DNA of 8,514 bases. It comes from Thermoproteota archaeon (GTDB taxonomy: Archaea > Thermoproteota > Thermoprotei_A > Sulfolobales > Pyrodictiaceae). The stretch lies in assembly GCA_013153105.1 (NCBI GenBank), contig JAADFC010000122.1, forward strand, positions 1 through 8,514. The letters run 5' to 3'. The position numbers and the translations under genes are program-made. Numbering within the stretch: position 1 is the first letter of the stretch; each line of letters begins with the position of its first letter. Positions 1-5,760 of the stretch are shown here, one piece after another. The notes below the pieces were generated by a model, which saw only the letters and a list, made by a program, of their open reading frames with translations, ran no database searches and was not told the DNA's origin.

Positions 1-145
1 TGGCCCCCGCATTGCGCCCGTTTCGGGCGTGGGGGAGGGCGAGCCCCCGGCCCTACCCGCGCGGAGCCCCCCGCTGGGGCCCCTCCACGGGCCTTCTCCC
101 CGCCCTCTGGGGTGGTGGCGGTTTCAGGGTTAATATAGTGGAGGT
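1..145. other. GC-rich gap with hairpins, no supported gene
   Basis: No credible coding region is seen here. Open frames are short and have the composition expected from GC-rich sequence. Read on the minus strand the stretch contains a TATA-like element near 130-138, then several potential hairpins. One is a perfect 6-bp stem with a three-base loop at 15-29 (arms 15-20 and 24-29). Another pairs GGGGG with CCCCC across positions 31-48. An ATG on the minus strand at 12-10 runs off the left edge and could begin a leftward gene that lies outside the window. I looked for a tRNA and could not fit one. The stretch may be a long 5' leader or a small structured RNA, but this is inference only. Confidence 0.4.
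130..138 (-). promoter_or_regulatory. TATA-like element, possible leftward promoter
   Basis: The minus-strand sequence reads CTATATTAA and is the only AT-rich run in the first 1 kb. If it is an archaeal TATA box, transcription on the minus strand would begin near position 108, giving a leader of roughly 95 nt before the ATG at 12-10. The element also reads as TTAATATAG on the plus strand, but no rightward gene follows there. It is placed just downstream of the stop codon of the leftward gene ending at 146, which fits a promoter for the next leftward gene. Confidence 0.3.
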
Positions 146-796
146 CTACGTGGCGCCGCTGGCCTCCCTGCCCGGCTCCTCGCCCTCCGCAGCCTCTACT
201 ATCCAGGCCGCTATGCGCGGGGCAGCGTAGCCCATTATGGGGCCCAGGCAGCGTCCGGGGGCGGCGGCGCATGCAGACGCTTCAAGGCGGCCCGGCAGCA
301 TCGCCGCCGGCGCCTGGAGCCACCGCCGCCCCGGAAGCCTGGGCGGCCGGGCGGAGAGGCTGGGCAGCATCACAAGCCTCGCCTCGAGCCCGTAGAGCGA
401 CAGGACCCGCCTCGCCCTCTCCAGGTCTGCCCTCTGCAGCTCGCGCAGCCTCCTAGCCTCCAGCGCCACAACCTGGACCCCCACGGCCCCCCGGTGCAGA
501 GCCTCCTCCGCCAGGGCGGAGGCCCAGACGTGGACGGGCAGCATCTCCACCCGGTACCCGGCCTCGACGAGGCTCGCCCAGTGCCCGCCTCGGCTGGGCA
601 TGAGGAGGAGCAGCTTCTCCCCTCCACCCCGGCGGGATGCTAGGTCCTCCACGAGCCCCAGCTCCGCCTCCAGCCCCGCGGCCCGGAGCATGGAGAGCAG
701 ACTCTCGAGGAGAGGCTCAGCCCTGGCCGGGTCGCCCGGACGGTGCACCGCCAGCAGCGGCTGCGGCCCGCTCCTCCTCGACGAGCCTCCGGGCAT
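146..796 (-). CDS. Hypothetical two-lobed alpha/beta protein, weakly CbiX-like
   Basis: I do not recognise this 216-residue protein with confidence. It has a repeated strand-helix-strand pattern: residues about 12-50 (a hydrophobic strand PLLAVH, then the helix LLESLLSMLRAAG, then LEAELGLV) resemble residues about 108-150 (VQVVAL, a long helix, then LEARLVMLPSL). Such duplicated lobes, with a strand LLLLMPSRGGH at about 62-72, recall CbiX/chelatase-fold proteins, but no metal-binding histidine pair typical of CbiX is convincing. No signal peptide or membrane segment is seen. The ATG at 796 has a possible ribosome site GTGGAGG nine bases upstream, but it makes the gene overlap the upstream PAPS-reductase-like gene by 80 bp. 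Later starts are GTG 748 (32-bp overlap) and ATG 691 (no overlap, but loses the first strand). The overlap suggests co-transcription and translational coupling with that gene. Confidence 0.6.
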   Translation of the reverse strand: MPGGSSRRSGPQPLLAVHRPGDPARAEPLLESLLSMLRAAGLEAELGLVEDLASRRGGGEKLLLLMPSRGGHWASLVEAGYRVEMLPVHVWASALAEEALHRGAVGVQVVALEARRLRELQRADLERARRVLSLYGLEARLVMLPSLSARPPRLPGRRWLQAPAAMLPGRLEASACAAAPGRCLGPIMGYAAPRIAAWIVEAAEGEEPGREASGAT

Positions 797-2015
797 TCTC
801 CGCAGCCTCCACCGCGGCCTGGTAGGCCCCCAGCACCATTGAAGCTAGCGTCTCCACCGCCCTCTCCGGCTCCACCCTCGCCGCCCGGGGGAGGGGGTTG
901 AGCCAGAGGCTCCGGTAGAGGGCCTCCACCTGCTCCCTGTCTATCTCCTCCAGGCTCATCCTCTCCAGCAGCCTCTTGGCCTGGTACATCTTCTCCGCCA
1001 CCCTGGGATGGTGGCGCCAGAGGTGCTGCTCCCGGAAAGCCTCCCAGGGTATCTTCCCGGGGTCGTACCAGCGGCGGTAGCTGGCCTTGATAGCCTCCTC
1101 TATAAGGCCCGGGTCCTCGAGCAGCTCCAGCTGACGCTCGTTGAACTCGTGGAGCGCCTTGTAGGGGCACATCATACATGCCACCCTCGGGAGCCCCTCG
1201 AGGTAGTCAGGGTGCACCAGGCCGAGGCGCCGGACGTTCAACACTATGTCGAGCAGCGTCCAGATGTAGATGGGGCGGAGCCTGCCGCCACTGTAGAGCC
1301 TTGGAGCGCGGGGGGACATCTGATAGAGGCGTAGGAACCTCTTGAAAGCCTCCGTCATCCTGTCCCCGTCCGCTATACTATCCGGCTTCAGCTGCTTCTT
1401 GAGCCTCTTTATCGGCCGGAGCTTCATGTAGGTGCACCAGCGCCTGCCGCGGTAGGGGAGCCCCTCCTCCAGCAGCCTCCTCCGCATCAGCTCCCGGTCA
1501 GCCTCGACTACCTCTATGTCCACACCCAGCCTCTCGGCAGCCTTGACGGCGAAGTCTATGTTCCTCACAGGCTCCAGGTAGACCACGTGGCTGTAGACCG
1601 CGTAGGCGCTAAGCCCCTCAACCCTCTCGGCCAGACCCGCCACAACCGCCAGCACGGCAGTGCTATCCTTACCACCGCTATAGTTGACCATCACCGTCTT
1701 CCCCCTAAGCTCCCCGCCGTGCCTGGCCGCGACCCAGTCAATGTACTCCTCCAGGTCCGGCGCCACGTAGACGAGGGGCCAGGGAATATCCTCCACCAGC
1801 CTAGCATACTCTATGGAGACGTCGCCGACGCGCAGCAGGCCATCCTCGATGAACTCGTCGACCCTCACCGCGTACTCCGGCGTTATCCACATGTAGCTCC
1901 CGACCCTCCTCCCCTCAGCGTCGTAGAGCACGCTGAACTCCACGCTCGACACCGCGTAGCCGGTAACGTTGCCCTCAGCGTCGAGGCCCGGGTACCTCTC
2001 CAAGCCCTGCTCCAC
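717..2015 (-). CDS. PAPS reductase-like ATP pyrophosphatase family protein
   Basis: This 432-residue protein belongs to the adenine-nucleotide alpha hydrolase (PP-loop) superfamily, PAPS reductase branch. The ATP-binding motif SGGKDS sits at residues 113-118 after strand KTVMVNY. A WCTYMKLRPIKR segment at 193-204, typical of the family, carries Cys194, and GDRMTEAFKR (217-226) matches the usual phosphate-binding GxRxxES region in degenerate form. A CxxC pair (Cys280, Cys283) follows and could bind zinc or an Fe-S cluster. The N-terminal 100 residues form an extra domain, and the C-terminal 100 residues are helical and alanine/arginine-rich. Family members either reduce PAPS/APS or act in sulfur transfer such as tRNA thiolation; the long extensions and altered motif argue against calling it a plain sulfate-assimilation enzyme. 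The start is GTG 2015, with GAGG abutting it; TTG 2003, preceded by GAGGGGTGGAG, is an alternative. Confidence 0.87.
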   Translation of the reverse strand: MEQGLERYPGLDAEGNVTGYAVSSVEFSVLYDAEGRRVGSYMWITPEYAVRVDEFIEDGLLRVGDVSIEYARLVEDIPWPLVYVAPDLEEYIDWVAARHGGELRGKTVMVNYSGGKDSTAVLAVVAGLAERVEGLSAYAVYSHVVYLEPVRNIDFAVKAAERLGVDIEVVEADRELMRRRLLEEGLPYRGRRWCTYMKLRPIKRLKKQLKPDSIADGDRMTEAFKRFLRLYQMSPRAPRLYSGGRLRPIYIWTLLDIVLNVRRLGLVHPDYLEGLPRVACMMCPYKALHEFNERQLELLEDPGLIEEAIKASYRRWYDPGKIPWEAFREQHLWRHHPRVAEKMYQAKRLLERMSLEEIDREQVEALYRSLWLNPLPRAARVEPERAVETLASMVLGAYQAAVEAAENARRLVEEERAAAAAGGAPSGRPGQG

Positions 2016-2021
2016 CCCTCA

Positions 2022-2118
2022 CAGGAGAGCGCCTAGAGGCGGCAGGGGCAGCCCAGCCGGGGCCCCCGCGAAAGCCGGCGGCGCCGCCCCCCAGCTCGCA
2101 TGGAGGCCCCGGGCGGGG
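2022..2118 (-). other. Intergenic gap between GH114-like and PAPS reductase-like genes
   Basis: This gap of about 100 bp lies between two leftward genes. It is very GC-rich and contains self-complementary runs such as GGCGCCGCC, but I see no TATA box and no T-rich terminator. The two genes may therefore still be co-transcribed. Confidence 0.3.
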
Positions 2119-3030
2119 TCAGCTGCTGCGCCGCGTGCACCACCCCACGGGGGGCGGGCGGCTGTAGTCCCAGGCGTCGATGGGCTGGGGCACGGGGAGC
2201 CAGCCCCGGCTCCAGGCGCGGCTGCAGAGCCGTCTGGCGTCCTCGGGGCCCGCGACGGGGTCTGAGACTATCACCGTCTTCCCCCTGCTTGCCGCCTGCC
2301 AGAGGGCGTCGAGGGCCTCCAGGGTCTCCCAGGGATCCTGCGGCTCCACGGTGTCGCCGGCCGCTGTGCTCCATAGCTCCTCGCGGAGCACCCCGTCTAT
2401 GCAGGATAGGAGGGTGTCGTTGTAGAGTAGCTCCACGGCGGAGCCTATGTTTATGTAGACCCTAGCCCCGGGCTTCAGAGTCCTAACTTCCTCCGAGACG
2501 GTGCAGACCAGCTCCACCATCGCGGCCTGGGGGTCGGCCCCCGCCGCCCAGGGTCTACCCTCGACAGCGAGGTAGGCGTCTATGTTGTCCAGGTAGACCC
2601 CGTCGTAGCCGGCTTCTATCACGCGGCGCGCCTCGGAGAGCACGGCCTCGAGCCACTCGCGGCTCCACAGCTCCACCAGGTACTCCCCCTCATACCCCGC
2701 CGGCTCGTGTACAACCCCGGCGCCGCGCAGCCGCTCCATGTAGCTCCTCCACTCCTCCGCGTAGCCCGCGTTCACGTAGCCCAGCACCAGCCCCGCGCCG
2801 CGCCCGTGGAGCATCCGCGGCAGCCCAGGCGGAGCCTCCGACGCCTCGACCACCGCGACCCTCCAGGGGTACGAGAGTATCTCGTCGAGGGCCCCGGCGA
2901 CGTCTGTAAGGCAGTAGCAGGCGAGGCCGCCCGCATGGCCGGCCCAGGGGTGGTGGGGGGCCGGGCTGCTGAGGGAGGCGAGAACGGCGGCCAGGTAGGC
3001 CATAACGGCGAGCACGGCCTCGGGGTCCAC
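2119..3030 (-). CDS. GH114 / TM1410-MJ1477-type TIM-barrel glycoside hydrolase-like protein
   Basis: The protein (303 residues from the chosen start) matches the GH114 family, whose founding members cleave alpha-1,4-galactosaminogalactan; TM1410 and MJ1477 are the related prokaryotic forms. Signature segments are LGYVNAG at about 83-89, the core motif GYDGVYLDNIDAY at 141-153 with the expected acidic catalytic residues Asp143 and Asp148, strand VYINIG at 191-196, and acidic Glu217-Glu218 at the end of a later strand. A 16-residue hydrophobic stretch at 5-20 (AVLAVMAYLAAVLASL) followed by a Pro/His-rich linker suggests export or membrane anchoring. The GTG at 3030 is preferred because GGTGG precedes it by seven bases; an ATG at 3084 would add 18 residues with a CGGC motif but would overlap the divergent nadC start. 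The natural substrate is unknown; cell-surface glycans or a biofilm polysaccharide are likely. Confidence 0.82.
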   Translation of the reverse strand: MDPEAVLAVMAYLAAVLASLSSPAPHHPWAGHAGGLACYCLTDVAGALDEILSYPWRVAVVEASEAPPGLPRMLHGRGAGLVLGYVNAGYAEEWRSYMERLRGAGVVHEPAGYEGEYLVELWSREWLEAVLSEARRVIEAGYDGVYLDNIDAYLAVEGRPWAAGADPQAAMVELVCTVSEEVRTLKPGARVYINIGSAVELLYNDTLLSCIDGVLREELWSTAAGDTVEPQDPWETLEALDALWQAASRGKTVIVSDPVAGPEDARRLCSRAWSRGWLPVPQPIDAWDYSRPPPVGWCTRRSS

Positions 3031-3070
3031 GCTGCAGCCACCACAGCCCCGCCGGTCGGGGAGGGGTATT

Positions 3071-4036
3071 GTGGGAGGCGCCATCCCCGCCGTGCCGCCG
3101 TGGGGGTGTGGTGGCGTGGCGCGCGGCGTGGCCCCCTGGCTGCTCGCCCGTAGGCTCCTCGAGTGGCTCGGCGAGGACGTCCCCTACCGCGACGAGGCCG
3201 CGGCGCTGCTCGGCCTCGACAGGGTGTGCGGGGAGCTGAGGCTTGTAGCTAGGAGCCCCGGCGTCGCCGCGTGCACCGCGGAGCTTGCGGAGGCGCTCCG
3301 CATCCTCGGCCTGGATGCCGAGGCGCCGGTGGCGCCGGGGGAGTGGTTCCAGGAGGGCGCGGTCCTCCTGCTGCTCCGGGGGCCCGGGGACCTCTTGAGC
3401 CTCCTGGAGCGCACTCTCATCGACGTTGTAGCCTACGCCTCCGGCGTGGCGACGAGGACCCGGGAGATGGTTGAGCTTGCCAGGTCGGTCAACCCCAGCA
3501 TCGTGGTGGCGGCGACGAGGAAGACGTGGCCCGGCTTCCGGCTCTGCGCGAAACTGGCCTTCGAGGCGGGGGGCGGGGATACGCACCGCTGGGGGCTAAG
3601 CGACGCTGTGATAGTCAAGGACACCCACGCCGAGCTGCTCGGCGGCCTCGAGGCGGCCCTGGAGAGGCTCCGAACGCGGCGGGGGAGCAGGTACAGGCTA
3701 GTCGAGGTCGAGGCCTCCACCCCCGAGGCAGCCCTCGAGGCTGCGAGGGCGGGGGCGGACGCGGTGCTCCTCGACAACATGAGCCCCGCCGAGGTCGCGA
3801 GGGCTGTGAGGCTGCTCGAGGCTGCGGGGCTCCGGGGGAGGGTGCTCGTCGAGGCGAGCGGCGGCGTAACCCCGGGCAACATCCAGGACTACGCCGCCAC
3901 GGGGGTCGACGTGGTGAGCACCAGCTACCCCTTCAAAAACCCCGTCGCAGTCGACGTCTCGGCGGAGGCACGGCCCCTCCAGGGCGGCTGCCCCGCCTCG
4001 GGGAGGCTGGGGCTACTCGCCCCGGAGCATGGCTGA
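3071..4036 (+). CDS. nadC: NadC/ModD-family phosphoribosyltransferase, probable quinolinate phosphoribosyltransferase
   Basis: NadC converts quinolinate and PRPP to nicotinate mononucleotide, CO2 and pyrophosphate in de novo NAD synthesis. The expected active-site residues are present: Arg129 in GVATRTR, TRKT at 149-152, the GGGDTHRWGL segment at 167-176 with His172-Arg173, Lys183 in VKDTH, Glu212/Glu214 in VEVEA, Asp235 in LLDNM, and SGG at 263-265. Several stretches instead look like the molybdenum-linked paralogue ModD (ASGVATRTREMVELARSVNP, and TSYPFKNP near the end), so the substrate is not certain; the nadX gene 1.7 kb away favours NAD synthesis. At 321 residues it is longer than the usual 270-290. 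GTG 3071 is chosen because GGGGAGGGG lies four bases upstream; GTG 3116 or 3128 would give a more typical N-terminus and remove the tight head-to-head packing with the GH114-like gene. Its 3' end overlaps the convergent gene by 24 bp. Confidence 0.85.
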   Translation: MGGAIPAVPPWGCGGVARGVAPWLLARRLLEWLGEDVPYRDEAAALLGLDRVCGELRLVARSPGVAACTAELAEALRILGLDAEAPVAPGEWFQEGAVLLLLRGPGDLLSLLERTLIDVVAYASGVATRTREMVELARSVNPSIVVAATRKTWPGFRLCAKLAFEAGGGDTHRWGLSDAVIVKDTHAELLGGLEAALERLRTRRGSRYRLVEVEASTPEAALEAARAGADAVLLDNMSPAEVARAVRLLEAAGLRGRVLVEASGGVTPGNIQDYAATGVDVVSTSYPFKNPVAVDVSAEARPLQGGCPASGRLGLLAPEHG

Positions 4037-4918
4037 CAGCTGCTCCTCCAGCCTCCTCAGCGCCTGGTCGGCCTCGACGCCGGTGCAGCCAGCCTCCTCA
4101 GCCGCCACCCTGAACGTCTCGGCGAACGCCTCGTCCCTCCCGAGCCTCTCCTCCATAGTCGCCGCGAGCCAGATAGCCTGGTCAACCAGCTTCGCCACGC
4201 TCTTACCGGTGGCCTCCGCCAGCTCCCGGAGCACCGGGCACCTCTCCGCGAGGGGCTTCACTATCTTCTCGCGATACTCCTCGTAGAGCCTAGCCATGTC
4301 CCGGTGGTTGAGCCTGCTGCAGCTGCAGCGGCGGCCGGTGAGAAGCTTGCAGGTGAACGCGCAGACCTCCCCTGGGAACGGCGGCTGCTCCCCCGGCTCC
4401 GCTATGTGCAGCGCGGCCAGCGCGGCGTGCATGTGGCCACGGTGCCTGCGGAGGTACTCGGGAAGCTCTATCTCGCCCATAACCAGCCTCGAGAGGTCGC
4501 GGAGTATCTGGAAGGCGCTGGAGTAGCCTATACCCCAGCTGCCCGCCCACAGCACCAGCGCGCGGTGCAGCCTCGCCGCGGCGAGCCTGCGGAGCCTCTC
4601 GCAGAACCCGCCGCCGCCACGCTCTAGGCAGCGGCTCCGGTAGAGCCTCCACGCTGCCACCGCGTCTAGGTAGGCGCCCTCCGCCGCGGGCCTCGAGGTA
4701 GTCACGAACCTCTCAACATCCTCCTCCAAGCCAGCCTCGACAGCCTCGAGGCTCCACTCAGCCCTCCTACGCCGGTGCCTCTCGACTATCGCCACCTCGT
4801 AGCCCGGCTCCTCGGCCACACCCAGCTCGTGGCTCAACACAAGCGCCGCCACGATCTCGCAGAGCCCGCACGCCAACCCAGCGCCCACCCCACGCCCTCC
4901 AGCTACGCTACAGTCCAC
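4013..4918 (-). CDS. Cysteine-rich, all-helical protein of unknown function
   Basis: I do not recognise this 301-residue protein. It appears almost entirely helical, soluble, and unusually rich in cysteine: positions 3, 17, 20, 97, 106, 186, 190, 198, 200, 227 and 278. CxxC (17-20) and the close set CxxxC/CxC (186, 190, 198, 200) could hold a metal or Fe-S cluster, or form disulfides as in some hyperthermophilic crenarchaea. Segments AFTCKLL (187-193), CSCSRL (198-203) and EATGKSVAKLVDQAIWLAA (235-253) faintly recall the archaeal 8-oxoguanine glycosylase AGOG, but the catalytic lysine and aspartate of that family are not evident, so this is only a lead. The GTG start at 4918 is supported by a TATA box centred about 27 bp upstream, implying leaderless translation. 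The gene converges on nadC, overlapping it by 24 bp, and diverges from vapB. Confidence 0.75.
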   Translation of the reverse strand: MDCSVAGGRGVGAGLACGLCEIVAALVLSHELGVAEEPGYEVAIVERHRRRRAEWSLEAVEAGLEEDVERFVTTSRPAAEGAYLDAVAAWRLYRSRCLERGGGGFCERLRRLAAARLHRALVLWAGSWGIGYSSAFQILRDLSRLVMGEIELPEYLRRHRGHMHAALAALHIAEPGEQPPFPGEVCAFTCKLLTGRRCSCSRLNHRDMARLYEEYREKIVKPLAERCPVLRELAEATGKSVAKLVDQAIWLAATMEERLGRDEAFAETFRVAAEEAGCTGVEADQALRRLEEQLSAMLRGE

Positions 4919-4941
4919 CTAGCCTACAGGAGGCCCCAGAG

Positions 4942-4949
4942 TTATTAAC
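4942..4949 (-). promoter_or_regulatory. TATA box of leaderless leftward promoter
   Basis: The minus strand reads GTTAATAA, centred about 27 bp from the GTG at 4918. This is the standard distance from archaeal TATA box to transcription start, so the message probably begins at or within a base or two of the start codon. No Shine-Dalgarno sequence is seen before that GTG, which agrees with leaderless translation. Confidence 0.6.
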
Positions 4950-5024
4950 ATACCCCAGAAAACGTCAACAAATCCCGTGAATAATCAGAGCAGCAGTAAA
5001 GGAATGGGGCTCCGAGAGTCAAAC

Positions 5025-5031
5025 CTATAGA
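5025..5031 (+). promoter_or_regulatory. Probable TATA box of vapBC-nadX promoter
   Basis: CTATAGA, preceded by the purine-containing TCAAAC that could serve as BRE, is the best TATA candidate upstream of vapB. It predicts a transcription start near 5052-5055, inside the inverted repeat at 5035-5064. A second AT-rich run, GAATAATC near 4979-4986, is a weaker alternative further upstream. Confidence 0.45.
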
Positions 5032-5034
5032 GTG

Positions 5035-5064
5035 CAGTCCAACCCGGCTCTACAGGTTGGACTG
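5035..5064. promoter_or_regulatory. Perfect 10-bp inverted repeat, candidate VapB operator
   Basis: The arms CAGTCCAACC (5035-5044) and GGTTGGACTG (5055-5064) are exact reverse complements separated by 10 bases, so their centres are 20 bp apart, about two helical turns. The element lies between the TATA-like box and the vapB start and would cover the predicted transcription start. AbrB-type antitoxins such as VapB commonly bind palindromes in their own promoters, so autoregulation by VapB or the VapBC complex is the natural reading. It is not followed by a T-run, so it is unlikely to be a terminator. An RNA hairpin in the leader is possible if transcription starts further upstream. Confidence 0.65.
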
Positions 5065-5082
5065 AGGGCCTTGAGCCTGACC

Positions 5083-5313
5083 ATGGAGACCAGGGTGGGC
5101 CGTAAGAGGGTCCTAGTGATACCCAAAGCTATAGCCGAGGCGGTGGGGCTCCAGGAGGGCCAGCGTGTAAGGATACGCGCCGAGGATGGGAGGATAGTGA
5201 TAGAGCCCGTCCGGGACCCCATCTGGCTCGCCCTCCACGGGAGGCGGATAGGGAGGATAGAGCCGGAGGAGCTGGAGGAGGATAGCCTCGCCGAGCAGGA
5301 GAACCTCGCCTAG
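5083..5313 (+). CDS. vapB: AbrB/MazE-family antitoxin VapB
   Basis: This 76-residue protein is a swapped-hairpin AbrB-domain DNA-binding antitoxin. The family pattern is clear in the first 45 residues: VGRKRVLVIPKAIAEAVGL, then QEGQRVRIRAEDGRIVIEP. The remaining tail (about 46-76), rich in Glu and Leu, is the part that normally wraps around the toxin and blocks its active site. VapB neutralises VapC and represses its own promoter. ATG 5083 gives the usual AbrB N-terminus; TTG 5071 (four more residues) or GTG 5032 (17 more) are in frame, but the latter would run through the inverted repeat at 5035-5064. The stop at 5311 lies only 16 bases before the first catalytic Asp codon of the vapC frame, so the two genes are essentially abutting. 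Confidence 0.85.
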   Translation: METRVGRKRVLVIPKAIAEAVGLQEGQRVRIRAEDGRIVIEPVRDPIWLALHGRRIGRIEPEELEEDSLAEQENLA

Positions 5314-5320
5314 CCGGGGC

Positions 5321-5752
5321 CTGCTGCTGGACACCTCCTTCCTCCTCCCCGTCCTAGGCTTCGAGACCAGCGGGCGTGTAATGAGGAGCCTCCCCCGCCT
5401 CGCCAGGTACAGGCTCTACTACAGCGAGCTAAGCATACTCGAGGCCCTGTGGAAGATATCGAAGTATATTCAGAGCCTCCCGGAGGGGCAGCGGAGCGGG
5501 GCCATGGAGCGGGTGCGCCAGGGGCTGGAGGCGATAGAGGACGGCATGGAGCGGGCGCCGGTTACAGCGGAGGCTGCCGCCCTCGCGCTGCGCCTGCGGC
5601 TCCTCGGACACCGGGATATGGTTGACAACCTGCTATACGCCACCGCCCTGAGCAGCGGCCTCAAGCTGCTCACGGTCGACGAGGAGCTACGCAGGTTCAT
5701 AGCCTCTAAAGGCCTGCCAGCCAGCGTGCTCGCGGCCCCCGAGGAGGTCTAG
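5321..5752 (+). CDS. vapC: PIN-domain ribonuclease toxin VapC with non-canonical start
   Basis: VapC toxins are Mg2+-dependent RNases. The PIN fold is complete: first strand LLLDTSF with Asp4, then YYSELSILEAL with Glu36 (and Glu41), HRDMVDNLLYATAL with Asp99 and Asp102, and LLTVDEELRRF with Asp120 (numbered from the CTG at 5321). Its 143 residues are normal for the family. The start is odd: the frame is open only from 5261, after a TAG at 5258-5260, and contains no ATG, GTG or TTG before the Asp codon at 5330. The first ATG, 5381, would delete the first strand and catalytic Asp. I place the start at one of three consecutive CTG codons (5321, 5324, 5327). Alternatives are a +1 frameshift from vapB, or an assembly error. 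Stop and nadX start are separated by 24 bp, which suggests one transcript with vapB and nadX. Confidence 0.82.
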   Translation: MLLDTSFLLPVLGFETSGRVMRSLPRLARYRLYYSELSILEALWKISKYIQSLPEGQRSGAMERVRQGLEAIEDGMERAPVTAEAAALALRLRLLGHRDMVDNLLYATALSSGLKLLTVDEELRRFIASKGLPASVLAAPEEV

Positions 5753-5760
5753 GCGGCCCA

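Noticed and set aside
1..108. Possible tRNA on the minus strand because of GC-rich stems and a CCA at the edge
   Set aside because: No T-loop TTCGA-like sequence, no D-arm and no anticodon arm could be fitted; the CCA is at the window edge by chance.
640..1179. Open frame of 179 codons on the minus strand within the PAPS reductase-like gene
   Set aside because: It is in another frame of a well-supported gene, with Gly/Pro-rich composition and no recognisable domain.
2690..3586. Open frame of 298 codons on the minus strand across the nadC and GH114-like genes
   Set aside because: Its product is low-complexity Arg/Pro/Gly-rich and it conflicts with two genes that carry clear family motifs on each strand.
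3433..3882. Serine/alanine-rich open frame antisense to nadC
   Set aside because: It mirrors the codon bias of nadC on the opposite strand and shows no independent coding signal.
5035..5064. Inverted repeat considered as an intrinsic terminator
   Set aside because: No T-run follows on either strand and it lies upstream of a gene start next to a TATA box, so an operator is a better reading.
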